Of a stretch of 64,000 nt of DNA, positions 35,295 to 44,259 are shown piece after piece. Origin of the DNA: a bacterium (lineage in GTDB: Bacteria; Spirochaetota; Leptospiria; Leptospirales; Leptonemataceae); contig JANSYA010000005.1 in assembly GCA_024742665.1 (NCBI GenBank), forward strand, positions 310,001 to 374,000, given 5' to 3'. The stretch's first letter is position 1. Every line of letters starts with the position of its first letter. The notes beneath the pieces were generated by a model, which saw only the letters and a list, made by a program, of their open reading frames with translations, had not been told where the DNA came from and did no database searches. The translations under genes were made by a program, and so were the position numbers.

Positions 35295-36382
35295 CCGCTT
35301 TGCCGGCGGTAGTCGCCGGGCGTTTTGCCGGTCACGCGCTTGAACTCAGTATTGAAGCGCGTCTTGGAATTGAATCCGGCCGAGTAGGCGATGTCCAGCA
35401 GGGAGCGCTCCGGTTCCGTCCGCAGTCGCTCCTGAACTTCGTGCACGCGATAGTCGTTAATGAATCGATTGAAATTCTGACCCAGGCGATGGTTTAGATA
35501 TTCCGAAAGTTCGTGGCGGCTGATTTCGCACAATTCGGCCAGGCGATCCAGGCTCAGATCCTCATCGCAGTAAATCCGTTCTTCGCGCATCAGGAGGTCC
35601 AGTCGCTGCTGCAAGCGCTCGGTGTTCACGTGATTCAGAGTGCTGCGTTCGTACTTGCGTCGGGTGTCGAGCTGCGTGCGATAGGTGCGAATCCCTTCGC
35701 TTTCGGCGGCGGCGCTATCGGGATTGCCCAGGGCGGTCGCGCGACCGGCGAGAGACAGAACGAAGCAGACAAACTCTCCGAGAAAGCCGACTGCCAGCAG
35801 CTGCCCCGAAAATATTTGCGGCGCAAGCTCCAACCACTCGCGATTTTGCGCGACGTACACGCTCGCCATCGCCACGAAAAACAAAACGCCGATCGTAGAA
35901 TAGATCGCCGGGCGAAAGCCGGCTCGCAGAGTCACGCCCGCGGTCCAGGCCATCGTCGGCAAAAGCGCCAGGGAAGCGAACTGCTGCGCCGCTTCGAGCC
36001 AGGTGGATGGAATCCCGGGAACGAACATGAGCCCGCCGATGAGCGCAATCACGCCGCCGACAGCGAAGACTCCGTAGCGCCCGCGGGGGGCGTGAATCTT
36101 CAGCAGCAGCAATCGGTCCCAGAATAGCACCGCGCAAATCGCCGCGCAGGACCCCGCCAGACCAATCAGCCGTCGCCGGCTATCGATGGAGTCGGAGTTA
36201 AAGGCGATGACATGCCGATCTGCGGGGGCCGGAGTCGAGAGCAGGACGATTGCCGCGACCGCGATCAGGGCGCCGCTGTACAAAAGCGGCAGAGTCGAGC
36301 GGGAGCGCAGGGCGAGCACGGCGTTCACGACGAGCATCACAGCCAGCGCCGCGATATAGGTCGTGTGTACAGCCGCGTCCAT
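35291..36382 (-). CDS. Membrane-anchored AraC-family transcription regulator
   Basis: This 363-residue protein has six or seven membrane helices in its first 215 residues. A linker and helix follow (RKYERSTLNHVNTERLQQRLDLLMREERIYCDE), then a C-terminal AraC/XylS DNA-binding domain. LSLDRLAELCEISRHELSEYLNHRLGQNFNRFINDYRV is the first helix-turn-helix, and LLDIAYSAGFNSKTRFNTEFKRVTGKTPGDYR is the second with the family signature. A regulator of this build senses something in or across the membrane without a kinase partner. It lies on the same strand as nuo genes, 23 bases after nuoE and before nuoF, so it splits the cluster. Confidence 0.88.
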   Translation of the reverse strand: MDAAVHTTYIAALAVMLVVNAVLALRSRSTLPLLYSGALIAVAAIVLLSTPAPADRHVIAFNSDSIDSRRRLIGLAGSCAAICAVLFWDRLLLLKIHAPRGRYGVFAVGGVIALIGGLMFVPGIPSTWLEAAQQFASLALLPTMAWTAGVTLRAGFRPAIYSTIGVLFFVAMASVYVAQNREWLELAPQIFSGQLLAVGFLGEFVCFVLSLAGRATALGNPDSAAAESEGIRTYRTQLDTRRKYERSTLNHVNTERLQQRLDLLMREERIYCDEDLSLDRLAELCEISRHELSEYLNHRLGQNFNRFINDYRVHEVQERLRTEPERSLLDIAYSAGFNSKTRFNTEFKRVTGKTPGDYRRQSG

Positions 36383-36405
36383 TCGTCAGCCTCGCCGGGC
36401 GAAAA

Positions 36406-36987
36406 CTACATGTCTTGTTTGACGGATACGATCGGAATCGCCGCGTTCATTTTGATCGGCGTCTGGTTTTCGTAATCGGCCGGCGTTTTCTTCTCAGTCG
36501 CCAGCAGTTCCGCCAGCAGTCGGTCCAGGGCTTCGCCGTGCATTTTGACGTGGTGTTTGAAATTGACCTGCATGGCCGGCGGTCGATCGCAGTCGGCCAG
36601 GCACTCGACTTTTTCGAGCGAGAAGACGCCGTCGTGAGTGATTTCGCCGGGCCGCAGACCCAGCGTGCGATGAATCTGTTCGAGGGCCTGCTTCGTGCCG
36701 CCCAGAGCGCACATCAGCGTAGCGCAAACCATCAGGCGATGTTTGCCGTGCCAGGGGCGCTTGAAGTGGGTATAAAAACTGGCCATGCCCAGCACGTGGG
36801 CCGGGCTGACTTCGCACAGCTTCGCGGCCAGAGCGAGACCGCCGTCGTCGATCATGCCGAATTCGCGTTCGACGATGCGCAGGATCATCAGCAGGGCCGA
36901 TTTCTTATTCGGAAATTCCGCCAGCAGCTCGTCGGCTTCAGCCTGCGCGGCGGACGGCAGAGTTCTTTCTTCGGTTGTCGAATTCAT
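36406..36987 (-). CDS. nuoE: NADH-quinone oxidoreductase subunit E
   Basis: This 193-residue thioredoxin-like subunit carries the 2Fe-2S cluster N1a. The four ligands are visible in MVCATLMCALGG (near residues 91-96) and VECLADCDRPPAMQVN (near 130-135). The N-terminal helical domain is present. Length is slightly above the usual 165-180 because of an extended C-terminus. It lies 10 bases after nuoD. The next gene on the strand is the AraC-type regulator instead of nuoF. Confidence 0.94.
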   Translation of the reverse strand: MNSTTEERTLPSAAQAEADELLAEFPNKKSALLMILRIVEREFGMIDDGGLALAAKLCEVSPAHVLGMASFYTHFKRPWHGKHRLMVCATLMCALGGTKQALEQIHRTLGLRPGEITHDGVFSLEKVECLADCDRPPAMQVNFKHHVKMHGEALDRLLAELLATEKKTPADYENQTPIKMNAAIPIVSVKQDM

Positions 36988-36997
36988 TGTTGCGAGT

Positions 36998-38209
36998 TTA
37001 GCGATCCAGTTCGCCGGCGATGACGTTAAACGATCCCAGGATGGTCACCATGTCGGCGACCATGTGACCTTCGATGATCTTGCTGAAGATTTGATAGTTG
37101 TGAAACGAAGGCGGACGCACGCGCACGCGATAGGGCGCCGAGCCGCCGTCGGATACCACGAAGAAACCCAGTTCGCCGTTCGGCACTTCGGTCGCCGAAT
37201 ACAGCGAAGTCTTCGGCGGCTGAATGCCGTGCTGGCCGCCGGGCATGACCACTTTGAAGTGGTGGATCAGCGACTCCATGTCATTATAGACCTGCTCTTT
37301 TTCGGGCAGGACGTGCTTTTGATCTTCGTAGTTGATCGGGCCGGGTTCGAGCACTTCTAAGACCTGATCGATGATTTTTAGACTCTCGTCCATTTCGTCC
37401 ATGCGAATCGCATAGCGGGCGTAGCTGTCGCCCTCTTTGTAGAGCGGCACGCGAAAGTCGAATTCTTCGTAGTCCAGATACGGACGGAAGCGGCGCAGAT
37501 CGTAGTGCACTCCGGCGGCGCGGGCGATCGGACCGGTGATGCCGTACTGCCGGACGTCTTCGGGGGTGATTACGCCGACGCCTTTTGTGCGATTGATAAA
37601 GATCGGATTTTCGAGAAAGGAGTCCCGGAACTTCTGAATCGTCTCGCGAATTTCGCCGGTCAGTGTCGCGACGCGTTCCTCGATGCCCTCCGGCAAATCG
37701 AAAGCCAGGCCGCCGACGCGGGTATAGCTGGTGGTCAGACGCGTGCCGGTCACCGCTTCGAATACGTCGTACAGCTTTTCGCGTTCGACGAAGGCCCACA
37801 ATATAGAAGAGAAGGCGCCGAGGTCCATGGTCATGGCGCCCATGCTGAACATGTGGTCGGCCACGCGGGAAAGTTCCGCCAGCATGATGCGAATCAGGCG
37901 GCAGCGGCGGGGAACTTTGATGTCCAGCAGCTCTTCGACCGCCAGGGCGTAGCCGATGTTGTTGTTCAGCGGGGAGATATAGTTCATGCGGTCGGTGACC
38001 GTTACGAACTGATTATAAGAACGATATTCGCCGAGCTTCTCGAAGCCCGTGTGCAAAAAGCCGATTTCCTGTTCGCAGGCGATAATCTTTTCGCCCTGGA
38101 TTTCCAGCTTGAGGCGCAGCGTGCCGTGGGTCGCCGGATGCGATGGCCCCACGTTCATGTGCAGAGTGCTGTCCTCTTCTTCGATAACTTCCGATTGGAA
38201 TACGTACAT
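36998..38209 (-). CDS. nuoD: NADH-quinone oxidoreductase subunit D
   Basis: This 403-residue, 49-kDa-type subunit lines the quinone site. MNVGPSHPATHGTLRLKLEIQGEKI, the GFLHTGFEKLGEYRSYNQFVTVTDRMNYISPLNNNIGYALAVEELL segment and the C-terminal SLYSATEVPNGELGFFVVSDGGSAPYRVRVRPPSFHNYQIFSKIIEGHMVADMVTILGSFNVIAGELDR are textbook. The C-terminal Arg end is intact. C and D are separate genes here, with 65 AT-rich bases between them. Confidence 0.96.
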   Translation of the reverse strand: MYVFQSEVIEEEDSTLHMNVGPSHPATHGTLRLKLEIQGEKIIACEQEIGFLHTGFEKLGEYRSYNQFVTVTDRMNYISPLNNNIGYALAVEELLDIKVPRRCRLIRIMLAELSRVADHMFSMGAMTMDLGAFSSILWAFVEREKLYDVFEAVTGTRLTTSYTRVGGLAFDLPEGIEERVATLTGEIRETIQKFRDSFLENPIFINRTKGVGVITPEDVRQYGITGPIARAAGVHYDLRRFRPYLDYEEFDFRVPLYKEGDSYARYAIRMDEMDESLKIIDQVLEVLEPGPINYEDQKHVLPEKEQVYNDMESLIHHFKVVMPGGQHGIQPPKTSLYSATEVPNGELGFFVVSDGGSAPYRVRVRPPSFHNYQIFSKIIEGHMVADMVTILGSFNVIAGELDR

Positions 38210-38274
38210 AGTGCTGTCGTGAAATTAGAATCGCTTCAAATACTGCGTTCGAATACTGGATTTAAATATTTCGT

Positions 38275-38823
38275 TTATATATTTCGATCGTGGCCGCGCG
38301 TCGCCTCGTAGACCGGAAAGCTCGCCCGTTCCCCGCGGCCTCTTAATGGATAGTCTTTGCGCAGAGGATAGCCGTCGAAATCTTCCGGCATGAGGATGCG
38401 CTTCAAATCCGGGTGGCCGGAAAAACGAATGCCGTACATGTCGAAGACTTCGCGTTCGCACCAGTTCGCGCCCGCGAAAATCGGCGCAATCGACGAAATC
38501 TGCGGGTGCGATTCCGGCAGATAGGTGCCGATCTGCAGTCGCAATCCGGTCAGCGGCGAAAGCACGGTGTAGTGCAGGCCGAAGCGTTCCGGCTTCGGCT
38601 CCGAATAATCGGAATAGTCGATGCCGGTCACGTCGATGAAGTACTCGAAGCGCAGGGCCGGGTCTTGCTGGATCGAACGCAAAAAATCGAATACGGCCGC
38701 TGCGCGAATTTCCAGAAGCAGGCCGTTGCGGTCTTCCACTGGTTCCGTCAGGATCGCGCTGCCGGCGATCTCGACCACCTTCGCGCGCACGGCCGCATGG
38801 TTTTCGCTTTTATGTACGATCAT
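38275..38823 (-). CDS. nuoC: NADH-quinone oxidoreductase subunit C
   Basis: This 182-residue, 30-kDa-type subunit of the peripheral arm has [97 protein letters not shown], which is the full family signature. Length is normal for a separate NuoC. It overlaps nuoB by four bases at its start; the 65-base AT-rich gap to nuoD could hold a secondary promoter or be an untranslated spacer. Confidence 0.96.
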   Translation of the reverse strand: MIVHKSENHAAVRAKVVEIAGSAILTEPVEDRNGLLLEIRAAAVFDFLRSIQQDPALRFEYFIDVTGIDYSDYSEPKPERFGLHYTVLSPLTGLRLQIGTYLPESHPQISSIAPIFAGANWCEREVFDMYGIRFSGHPDLKRILMPEDFDGYPLRKDYPLRGRGERASFPVYEATRGHDRNI

Positions 38824-39338
38824 GCCGGATTCGCTCCGTCGTCCGGCGCGATCTGCGTATATTCGTGCGAACGAGCCTGGCCGTTCTTCGCTTTTTCCTG
38901 GATCGTCATGAGTGCGTCAATAAAGGCTTCCGGACGCGGCGGGCAGCCGGGGATGTACGCGTCGACTGGAATAAACTGATCCACGCCCTGGACGAGGGTG
39001 TAAGTATTGAAGACGCCGCCGGTACTCGCGCAGGCGCCCATCGAGATGCACCACTTCGGTTCGGGCATCTGTTCCCAGATGCGAGTCAGCACCGGCATCA
39101 TCTTAAGCGAGATGCGTCCGCTCACGATTAAGAGATCCGACTGGCGGGGCGAGAATTTCAGAACCTCCGCGCCGAAACGCGAGGTATCGTACTTCGGCAT
39201 ATACGACGCCATCATCTCGATCGCGCAGCAGGCCACACCGAAGGGCATGGGCCACAGGCTTTTAGAGCGCGCGAAGTTGATGACCGTGTCGAGCTTCGTC
39301 GTGGAAAAATCAAAACTGCGTCCGGAGTTTAATCCCAT
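38820..39338 (-). CDS. nuoB: NADH-quinone oxidoreductase subunit B
   Basis: This 172-residue subunit carries the terminal 4Fe-4S cluster N2 next to quinone. Ligands are the adjacent Cys pair in [10 protein letters not shown] (near residue 36), the Cys in [12 protein letters not shown], and the Cys in [50 protein letters not shown] is also standard. It overlaps nuoA by ten bases and nuoC by four. Confidence 0.96.
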   Translation of the reverse strand: MGLNSGRSFDFSTTKLDTVINFARSKSLWPMPFGVACCAIEMMASYMPKYDTSRFGAEVLKFSPRQSDLLIVSGRISLKMMPVLTRIWEQMPEPKWCISMGACASTGGVFNTYTLVQGVDQFIPVDAYIPGCPPRPEAFIDALMTIQEKAKNGQARSHEYTQIAPDDGANPA

Positions 39339-39685
39339 TCCAGCACCTTCATTTTAATCTCGTACCACATGCCGATTGCGACAATCGCCAGAAAGGGCAG
39401 CACTGCGATCAGGGACGTCGCCCCGAAGTCCAGATAGCCGACCGCCCAGGGTAAAAGAAAGATCGTTTCGATGTCGAAGAGCATGAACAGCAGCGCGATC
39501 GCGTAAAATTTTACGGGAAAGGGCCGGTGCGGATCGTCCAACTGATCCAGACCGCATTCGTAGGGCGTGAATTTGTCGCGGCTTACCAGGCGCGGGCCCA
39601 GAAAGGCCGACAGCGCCAGTCCGCCGACGCCGAGCGCCACGGCGACCACCATATAAATTCCCAGGGGCAGGTATTCTTCAAGCAT
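39329..39685 (-). CDS. nuoA: NADH-quinone oxidoreductase subunit A
   Basis: This protein has 118 residues from the ATG at 39685, where [14 protein letters not shown] fits the family; an in-frame start 33 bases upstream is less likely. Three membrane helices are present. The cytoplasmic loop has [44 protein letters not shown], with the conserved Cys and acidic residues. It is the first nuo gene; its promoter must lie in the 157 bases shared with the divergent acpH gene. Confidence 0.94.
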   Translation of the reverse strand: MLEEYLPLGIYMVVAVALGVGGLALSAFLGPRLVSRDKFTPYECGLDQLDDPHRPFPVKFYAIALLFMLFDIETIFLLPWAVGYLDFGATSLIAVLPFLAIVAIGMWYEIKMKVLEWD

Positions 39686-39842
39686 CAGGGGAAGAATACG
39701 AAACCCCCGGCTGGGCATCCAGTACTTTTGCCTTCAGCGTCCCATGATTCTGGCTCGACGCCCCGGGGCCCGCCCGCTTTCTTACTAATGAATGCTTCGC
39801 TCCCTGCCCACGCGCTCCGAATGACCTTGCAATGAACCCGTA

Positions 39843-40436
39843 ATGAACTTTCTGGCGCATATCTATCTGTCCGGTGAAGACGACCACCTGATGGTCGGCA
39901 ATTTTATCGCCGATTCCGTCCGCGGGAAAACCTTCGCGACCTATCCTGAGACGATCCAGCGGGGAATTCTGCTGCATCGCAAGATCGACGCTTTCACCGA
40001 CAGTCACGACGTGGTCACAGCCAGCAAAGATCGGCTGCGACCGGAATTCGGCAAGTGGCCCCCGGTGATCGTCGACGTTTTCTACGATCATTTCCTGGCG
40101 ATTCACTGGGATCGTTATCACGACCGGCCGCTCCCCGAATTCGCACGGGATGTCTACTCGACGCTCAAAGAACATTACGAATTCTTGCCGAAACGCATTC
40201 AGGGCTTTTTGCCCTACATGACCCAGGGCGACTGGCTGTACAATTATTCGAAGCTATCCGGCATCGAACGCGCGCTGTGGGGCATCTCGCGACGTTCGCG
40301 ATATAATCCAGAAATGGATCGCGCCGTTAAAAATCTGCGCGAAGAGTTCGCGGGATTTGAAGCGGAGTTTCTGGAATTCTTTCCCGATCTGGAAGCGATG
40401 GTCGCCGACGAACTGGCCGGCGAGCTGGCGCGATGA
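39843..40436 (+). CDS. acpH: Acyl carrier protein phosphodiesterase (AcpH family)
   Basis: This 197-residue protein belongs to the DUF479/AcpH group of the HD-like fold. Family members remove the 4-phosphopantetheine arm from acyl carrier protein. The N-terminus MNFLAHIYLSGEDDHLMVGNFIADSVRGKTFATYPETIQRGILLHRKIDAFTDSH contains the His and Asp metal ligands expected. DVFYDHFLAIHWDRYHD and FLPYMTQGDWLYNYSKLSGIERAL also match. Length is normal. It diverges from nuoA and is followed by two unknown genes on the same strand after about 100 bases. Confidence 0.85.
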   Translation: MNFLAHIYLSGEDDHLMVGNFIADSVRGKTFATYPETIQRGILLHRKIDAFTDSHDVVTASKDRLRPEFGKWPPVIVDVFYDHFLAIHWDRYHDRPLPEFARDVYSTLKEHYEFLPKRIQGFLPYMTQGDWLYNYSKLSGIERALWGISRRSRYNPEMDRAVKNLREEFAGFEAEFLEFFPDLEAMVADELAGELAR

Positions 40437-40540
40437 GTCGCAGACGATCGTGATTGCCGGGTGTCCTCCGGCTGGCGTAGAATTTTAGTTGCGTAAGAGT
40501 TGGTTGCCTTCGATCCTTCGGGCAAACTGAGTGCTCGCAC

Positions 40541-41296
40541 ATGGACGTCTGGAAACACAGCCGGCTTTCCGCCCGCAAATTCGGCGGCGACCCCGCGGAC
40601 TACGCGGAGATTCACGGCTTTCTCGATTCTTCAAAGCTCTTTTGTTATCATATTAAGCACCGCCTGCTCCTGCACAATCTGTACGGCGTTGAGCTGGCCA
40701 TGCAGCTCTTCGGCGATTTCATTCAAAACGCGGCGGGCGAAACCGTGCTCGTGCGCGACGTCGCCGCGGCCCACTGCCGCGAAGACCTGGACGGACGCGT
40801 GCCGACGCTCTATGACTGGCTGCGAAACAGTCCCGAGCTGGAAGATTTCATTTCGGCAGATCCAGGCAGCGGCCAGGTTTCAGACCCTCCCTCCGACTCC
40901 GACGATGCAGCCGGCATGCCGCCCGACAGCGGCGACCCCGAGATCGACGAGTTCGCGCGGCGGGCGTATCGCCGAACGGGCTTGCGGTCCGCGCTCGCGA
41001 TTGCTTATTCCGACTTCGGCGTATATTTGATTGAACGCTTCTTCGGCGCCGAACGCGCGACGCGTTTCGCCGCGTCTGTCGTTCAGCCGCAGTGGAAGAT
41101 CAAAGATTTTCTGGAGCGCTTTCAATTTTCCGAAGAGTGGCAGCACTCGCCGCAGACGCGCGAGATCGCCTGGCTCAAGGCCGACTCCCGGCGGAAGATC
41201 TCCGATCTCGACAGGCGAAATCTCTCGGGCGATGCGAATCCGAAAGCGACCGGCGACGGATCGGTTCGAATCACAAGAGTTTCGCGCGAGTTTTGA
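40541..41296 (+). CDS. Unknown protein with a DUF6915-like N-terminus
   Basis: In this 251-residue soluble protein, the N-terminal 110 residues (VWKHSRLSARKFGGDPADYAEIHGFLDSSKLF, HRLLLHNLYGVELAMQLFG, REDLDGRVPTLYDWLR) resemble DUF6915, a family of unknown function seen with phages and plasmids as well as chromosomes. Residues 108-140 are an acidic low-complexity linker. The C-terminal 110 residues are basic and helical with no recognised relative. It is probably co-transcribed with the next gene, seven bases downstream. I cannot assign a role. Confidence 0.55.
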   Translation: MDVWKHSRLSARKFGGDPADYAEIHGFLDSSKLFCYHIKHRLLLHNLYGVELAMQLFGDFIQNAAGETVLVRDVAAAHCREDLDGRVPTLYDWLRNSPELEDFISADPGSGQVSDPPSDSDDAAGMPPDSGDPEIDEFARRAYRRTGLRSALAIAYSDFGVYLIERFFGAERATRFAASVVQPQWKIKDFLERFQFSEEWQHSPQTREIAWLKADSRRKISDLDRRNLSGDANPKATGDGSVRITRVSREF

Positions 41297-41303
41297 AACC
41301 GGC

Positions 41304-42086
41304 ATGAGCGAGCTGCAGAAATATCTGGCTCTCGGCCGCGGCTACCTGCGCGACGGTCATGAGATCTTTGCCGAATGGGACGCGGGCGGCGACGAAACGC
41401 TGGTCAACGTCAGGATCGAAGGCAGCTACGAGGTCGAGTCGGACTTTCGCCAGGCTCTGCGATATAAAATTAAGGACGTTCTGAATTTGCCAAACGCCGG
41501 CGAGCGCTATCACGAAGGTCGCGGTCGCGTGCTCCTGGAGGACGACGTGCGTCTGGTTCTACGGTTCGATGCCGAGGATAGCTACGCGAACGAGGATCGG
41601 TTTTATTTCGACGACGAGCAGGTCCGCCTGGTGCCGTACGATTCGAACGATCCGCGCCTGGCGCAGCGGGTGCGATTGCGAAGCGAGGGCTGGCACGATC
41701 CGGATGGCATCGCGGAATTGCTCGCACGCGGCGAGCTCCGGCTGGCGGGCATTGTGGATTCGCGTCTGAGCATGCGGGAGTTCGTCCGCTTGCGGGCCGA
41801 TCGTGAGCGAGACGACGGCGCGATTACGAGAAAGCGAGATTCGATCGTTCTCAGCGAAAAGGCGATCGGCTACTATCGCCTGCGCATTCGCGAAATTCTG
41901 GAAGCGACTCTTGAAGATTTCGGGAACGCCCTGGCCGACGGCGAAATCGCGGCGCTCTATATTGAAGCGGCGACCCACACGACCGAGGGCGCGGAGTTTT
42001 TTGTGGAGCCCGACGCGTTTATACAGTATCGCCTGCATCGCAACGATCGCGTGGTGCTGCTCGGCGAAGCGGAGGCTTGGTGGTAG
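41304..42086 (+). CDS. Hypothetical protein, probable partner of the preceding gene
   Basis: This protein has 260 residues from the ATG at 41304; the longer open frame upstream overlaps the previous gene and lacks protein character. Highly charged, with many Arg, Asp and Glu. It has a beta-rich N-terminal domain (HEIFAEWDAGGDETLVNVRIEG, GRVLLEDDVRLVLRFDAEDSYAN), a central helical part (DGIAELLARGELRLAG) and a C-terminal region with FIQYRLHRNDRVVLLGEAEAWW. No signal peptide and no known family. The seven-base spacing to the previous gene suggests one operon. It is convergent with the NHL-repeat gene. Confidence 0.55.
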   Translation: MSELQKYLALGRGYLRDGHEIFAEWDAGGDETLVNVRIEGSYEVESDFRQALRYKIKDVLNLPNAGERYHEGRGRVLLEDDVRLVLRFDAEDSYANEDRFYFDDEQVRLVPYDSNDPRLAQRVRLRSEGWHDPDGIAELLARGELRLAGIVDSRLSMREFVRLRADRERDDGAITRKRDSIVLSEKAIGYYRLRIREILEATLEDFGNALADGEIAALYIEAATHTTEGAEFFVEPDAFIQYRLHRNDRVVLLGEAEAWW

Positions 42087-42099
42087 TCGCCGTTCGCCC

Positions 42100-43224
42100 T
42101 CAGCGCAGAACGCGCACAGTGTGGTTGCTCGTATCTGAAATATACAGAGCGGTGCCGTCCGTCGCAATGCCGCGGGGCTGATTGAACAAAGCCTCGTCGA
42201 AGACGCCGTCAGCAGTACCCGTATTGCCGGGGACTCCGGCCAGGCGAATCACCCGGAGGTAGGGCAGTTCAATCTTGCGAATGATATGCCCGCCGAATTC
42301 TGTCACGTAGAGATGTGTGCCGTCGCTGGTGATGGAGTATGGATCGTTCATCAGTGCGGCCGTTCCGAAGCCGTCGACATCACCTGGCACGCCCGGCGAT
42401 CCCGCCACCGTCGACACGATGTCCGTCGCCAGATCGATTTTACGAACCGTATGGTTGTTGCCCGCTTCCGCTACATAGAGCGCACTGCCGATTGTGACGA
42501 GCCCGTTTGGCTGGGAAAATAACGCCGAGGCCGCCGGTCCATCCTGGTGTCCGCTCATGCCCGCGGTGCCGGCGTATGTTACGACTTCGGTGGTCGTCAG
42601 ATTGATGCGGCGTATGGCGCCGTTGTTTTGCGCTACGTACAAAAATCCGTTCCACACGGCGATTGCGTGAGGGAAAGTAAATTGAGCCGCCGTTCCAATG
42701 CCGTCGACAGTGCCGCCGGCGCCGCTTCCGGCCAGGACGATTTGCGAACTGTCGGCGAGGGTCACGCGTATGATCCGGTTCCCGCCGGATTCGGTGACGT
42801 ATAGAAAGGTTCCATCCGTGACAACGTCGCGAGCCGGGGTGCCGAGGCCGCTGATGATGGTGCTGACTGTACCCGTCGCAATATCCACTTTCCTGATGGC
42901 GCCGTTCTGAGCGTCCGCAATAAATACAGAAGTTCCGTCGGAAGTCGAGCCGTTGGGTTCGTTCAAGTCCGCTGCAGTTCCCACGCCGTCATTTAAGGCG
43001 GGCGTTCCGCTGCCCGCCAGAGTGGAGACCTGCAGGTTCAGATCAAGCGGGCAGCCCTGGACATTGCCGTTCAAAAATACGCGTTCGCAGGCCGAAAAAA
43101 CATAGAGCAGCGCGGCCGGGGGGCTGCAAGTCGGGTCGGAATCCGTGCAATCAATGCCTCGCTGACAGCCAGTTGTCAGCGCGAAGCTGAATATCGTGCA
43201 GATGAGTATTAGAAAGTATTTCAT
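42100..43224 (-). CDS. NHL-repeat beta-propeller lipoprotein
   Basis: This protein has 374 residues from the ATG at 43224. The signal peptide has the lipobox LTTGC near residue 20. The mature part is built of five or six NHL-type blades, each with a core like DGVGTAADLNEPNG / LFSQPNGLV / LMNDPYSITSDGTHLYVTEFGGHIIRKI / LFNQPRGIATDGTALYISDTSNHTVRV. It ends directly after the last blade. NHL propellers bind proteins, peptides or sugars, and many bacterial ones are secreted or surface-attached. It follows the MBL hydrolase gene by 62 bases on the same strand and may be the last gene of the kinase-aldolase cluster. Confidence 0.85.
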   Translation of the reverse strand: MKYFLILICTIFSFALTTGCQRGIDCTDSDPTCSPPAALLYVFSACERVFLNGNVQGCPLDLNLQVSTLAGSGTPALNDGVGTAADLNEPNGSTSDGTSVFIADAQNGAIRKVDIATGTVSTIISGLGTPARDVVTDGTFLYVTESGGNRIIRVTLADSSQIVLAGSGAGGTVDGIGTAAQFTFPHAIAVWNGFLYVAQNNGAIRRINLTTTEVVTYAGTAGMSGHQDGPAASALFSQPNGLVTIGSALYVAEAGNNHTVRKIDLATDIVSTVAGSPGVPGDVDGFGTAALMNDPYSITSDGTHLYVTEFGGHIIRKIELPYLRVIRLAGVPGNTGTADGVFDEALFNQPRGIATDGTALYISDTSNHTVRVLR

Positions 43225-43286
43225 GTACGCTAATCGTGATTCGCCGCGGAGTCTGGACCGGAATGCCGATCGGTGCTCCAACAAGC

Positions 43287-44114
43287 TCATAGCTCGACTT
43301 CCATGCCTTCGCGCGCGAGAAAGCAATCTTTGAAGCGCGCCTGGCAGTCTTTTTCGACTTTCTTCAAGAACTGATCGTCATGATCCGGATCGTGATGCGT
43401 AATCGCCAGCTGCTTCACGCCGGCCTGTTCGGCGACTTCGATCGCCTGCTCCCAGCTGGAATGCCCCCAGCCCACATGGCTTTCCAGCTCTTCGGGCGTG
43501 TACTGGCCGTCGTGAATTAAGAGATCGGCCCCGCGGGCGAATTCGACCAGCTTTTGATCGATGCTTTCGCCGTGTTCAATGTCGGTTGCGAAGACCATGC
43601 TTGTATTCGTTTCGCGATCTTCAATGCGATAGCTGTAGGCGACTCCGGGATGGCGATGGGGCAGCACCCGCACGAGCGTGCCTTTGCGCATGAAATGATC
43701 TTCGGTGGATTGGAAAAATGAAAAGCGCGCGCCCATTTTTTCCAGGGGCACCGGAAAGAACTCGGCCTGCATTTGCGCTTCGAACACGCCGCGTAAATCA
43801 AGATCCATGCGATCGTGGCCCATGGCGCTGATCGTAAAATGGCGCCGCGGATCGTAGGCCGGCGCAAAAAACGGAAAGCCCTGGATATGATCCCAGTGAA
43901 AGTGAGTGAAGCCGATATAGATATTATCGAACTGTTCGTGCCTGGAAGCGAGCAGATCTTTGCCGAGCTGTCGAATGCCGGTGCCGGCGTCCAGGATACC
44001 GACGCGATTGTCGGATAGCGTAATCAAAAGGCAGGTCGTGTTGCCGCCGAACTCCTGATACTCAGGATGCGATACAGGTACAGAACCACGCGTGCCGTAA
44101 AAATTAACTTTCAT
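43287..44114 (-). CDS. Metallo-beta-lactamase-fold hydrolase
   Basis: This 275-residue cytoplasmic protein begins VNFYGTRGSVPVSHPEYQEFGGNTTCLLI, the opening typical of the MBL branch related to cAMP phosphodiesterase and RNase Z. GFTHFHWDHIQGFPFF (residues 69-84) is the HxHxDH zinc motif. PHRHPGVAYSYRI, FATDIEH and TPEELESHVGWGHSSWEQAIEVAEQAGVKQLAITHHDPDHDD supply the remaining ligands. The substrate cannot be named; nucleotide cleavage is a reasonable guess from the subfamily. It overlaps the end of a possible 51-residue gene by 11 bases. Confidence 0.88.
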   Translation of the reverse strand: MKVNFYGTRGSVPVSHPEYQEFGGNTTCLLITLSDNRVGILDAGTGIRQLGKDLLASRHEQFDNIYIGFTHFHWDHIQGFPFFAPAYDPRRHFTISAMGHDRMDLDLRGVFEAQMQAEFFPVPLEKMGARFSFFQSTEDHFMRKGTLVRVLPHRHPGVAYSYRIEDRETNTSMVFATDIEHGESIDQKLVEFARGADLLIHDGQYTPEELESHVGWGHSSWEQAIEVAEQAGVKQLAITHHDPDHDDQFLKKVEKDCQARFKDCFLAREGMEVEL

Positions 44115-44259
44115 AGATCTCCGGGTTCGAAGTCGTATCGTCCCCCTGAAGATCTGTCAAGTCGGGATTTTCGCTTAGCAGTCTGTCGATATATTCCGCG
44201 GTAACGATCTGTGATAGCCCGGACGGAATGTTCTTTCTAGAAGCTCCGGTTCGCCGCAT
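44104..44259 (-). CDS. Possible 51-residue protein between the aldolase-like and MBL genes
   Basis: The ATG at 44259 follows the TGA of the aldolase-like gene directly (TGAATG), and the TAA lies 11 bases inside the MBL gene. The product starts MRRTGASRKNIPSGLSQIV and continues with an acidic, helix-forming part (TAEYIDRLLSENPDLTDL, QGDDTTSNPEIYES). It has no signal or Cys. No Shine-Dalgarno is seen, so translation would rely on coupling. The tight fit to both neighbours and protein-like composition support a real gene, but a frame of this size can occur by chance. No family recognised. Confidence 0.45.
   Translation of the reverse strand: MRRTGASRKNIPSGLSQIVTAEYIDRLLSENPDLTDLQGDDTTSNPEIYES

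Noticed and set aside
37505..38311. A 268-codon open frame on the plus strand
   Set aside because: It is antisense to nuoD, which matches its family over its full length.
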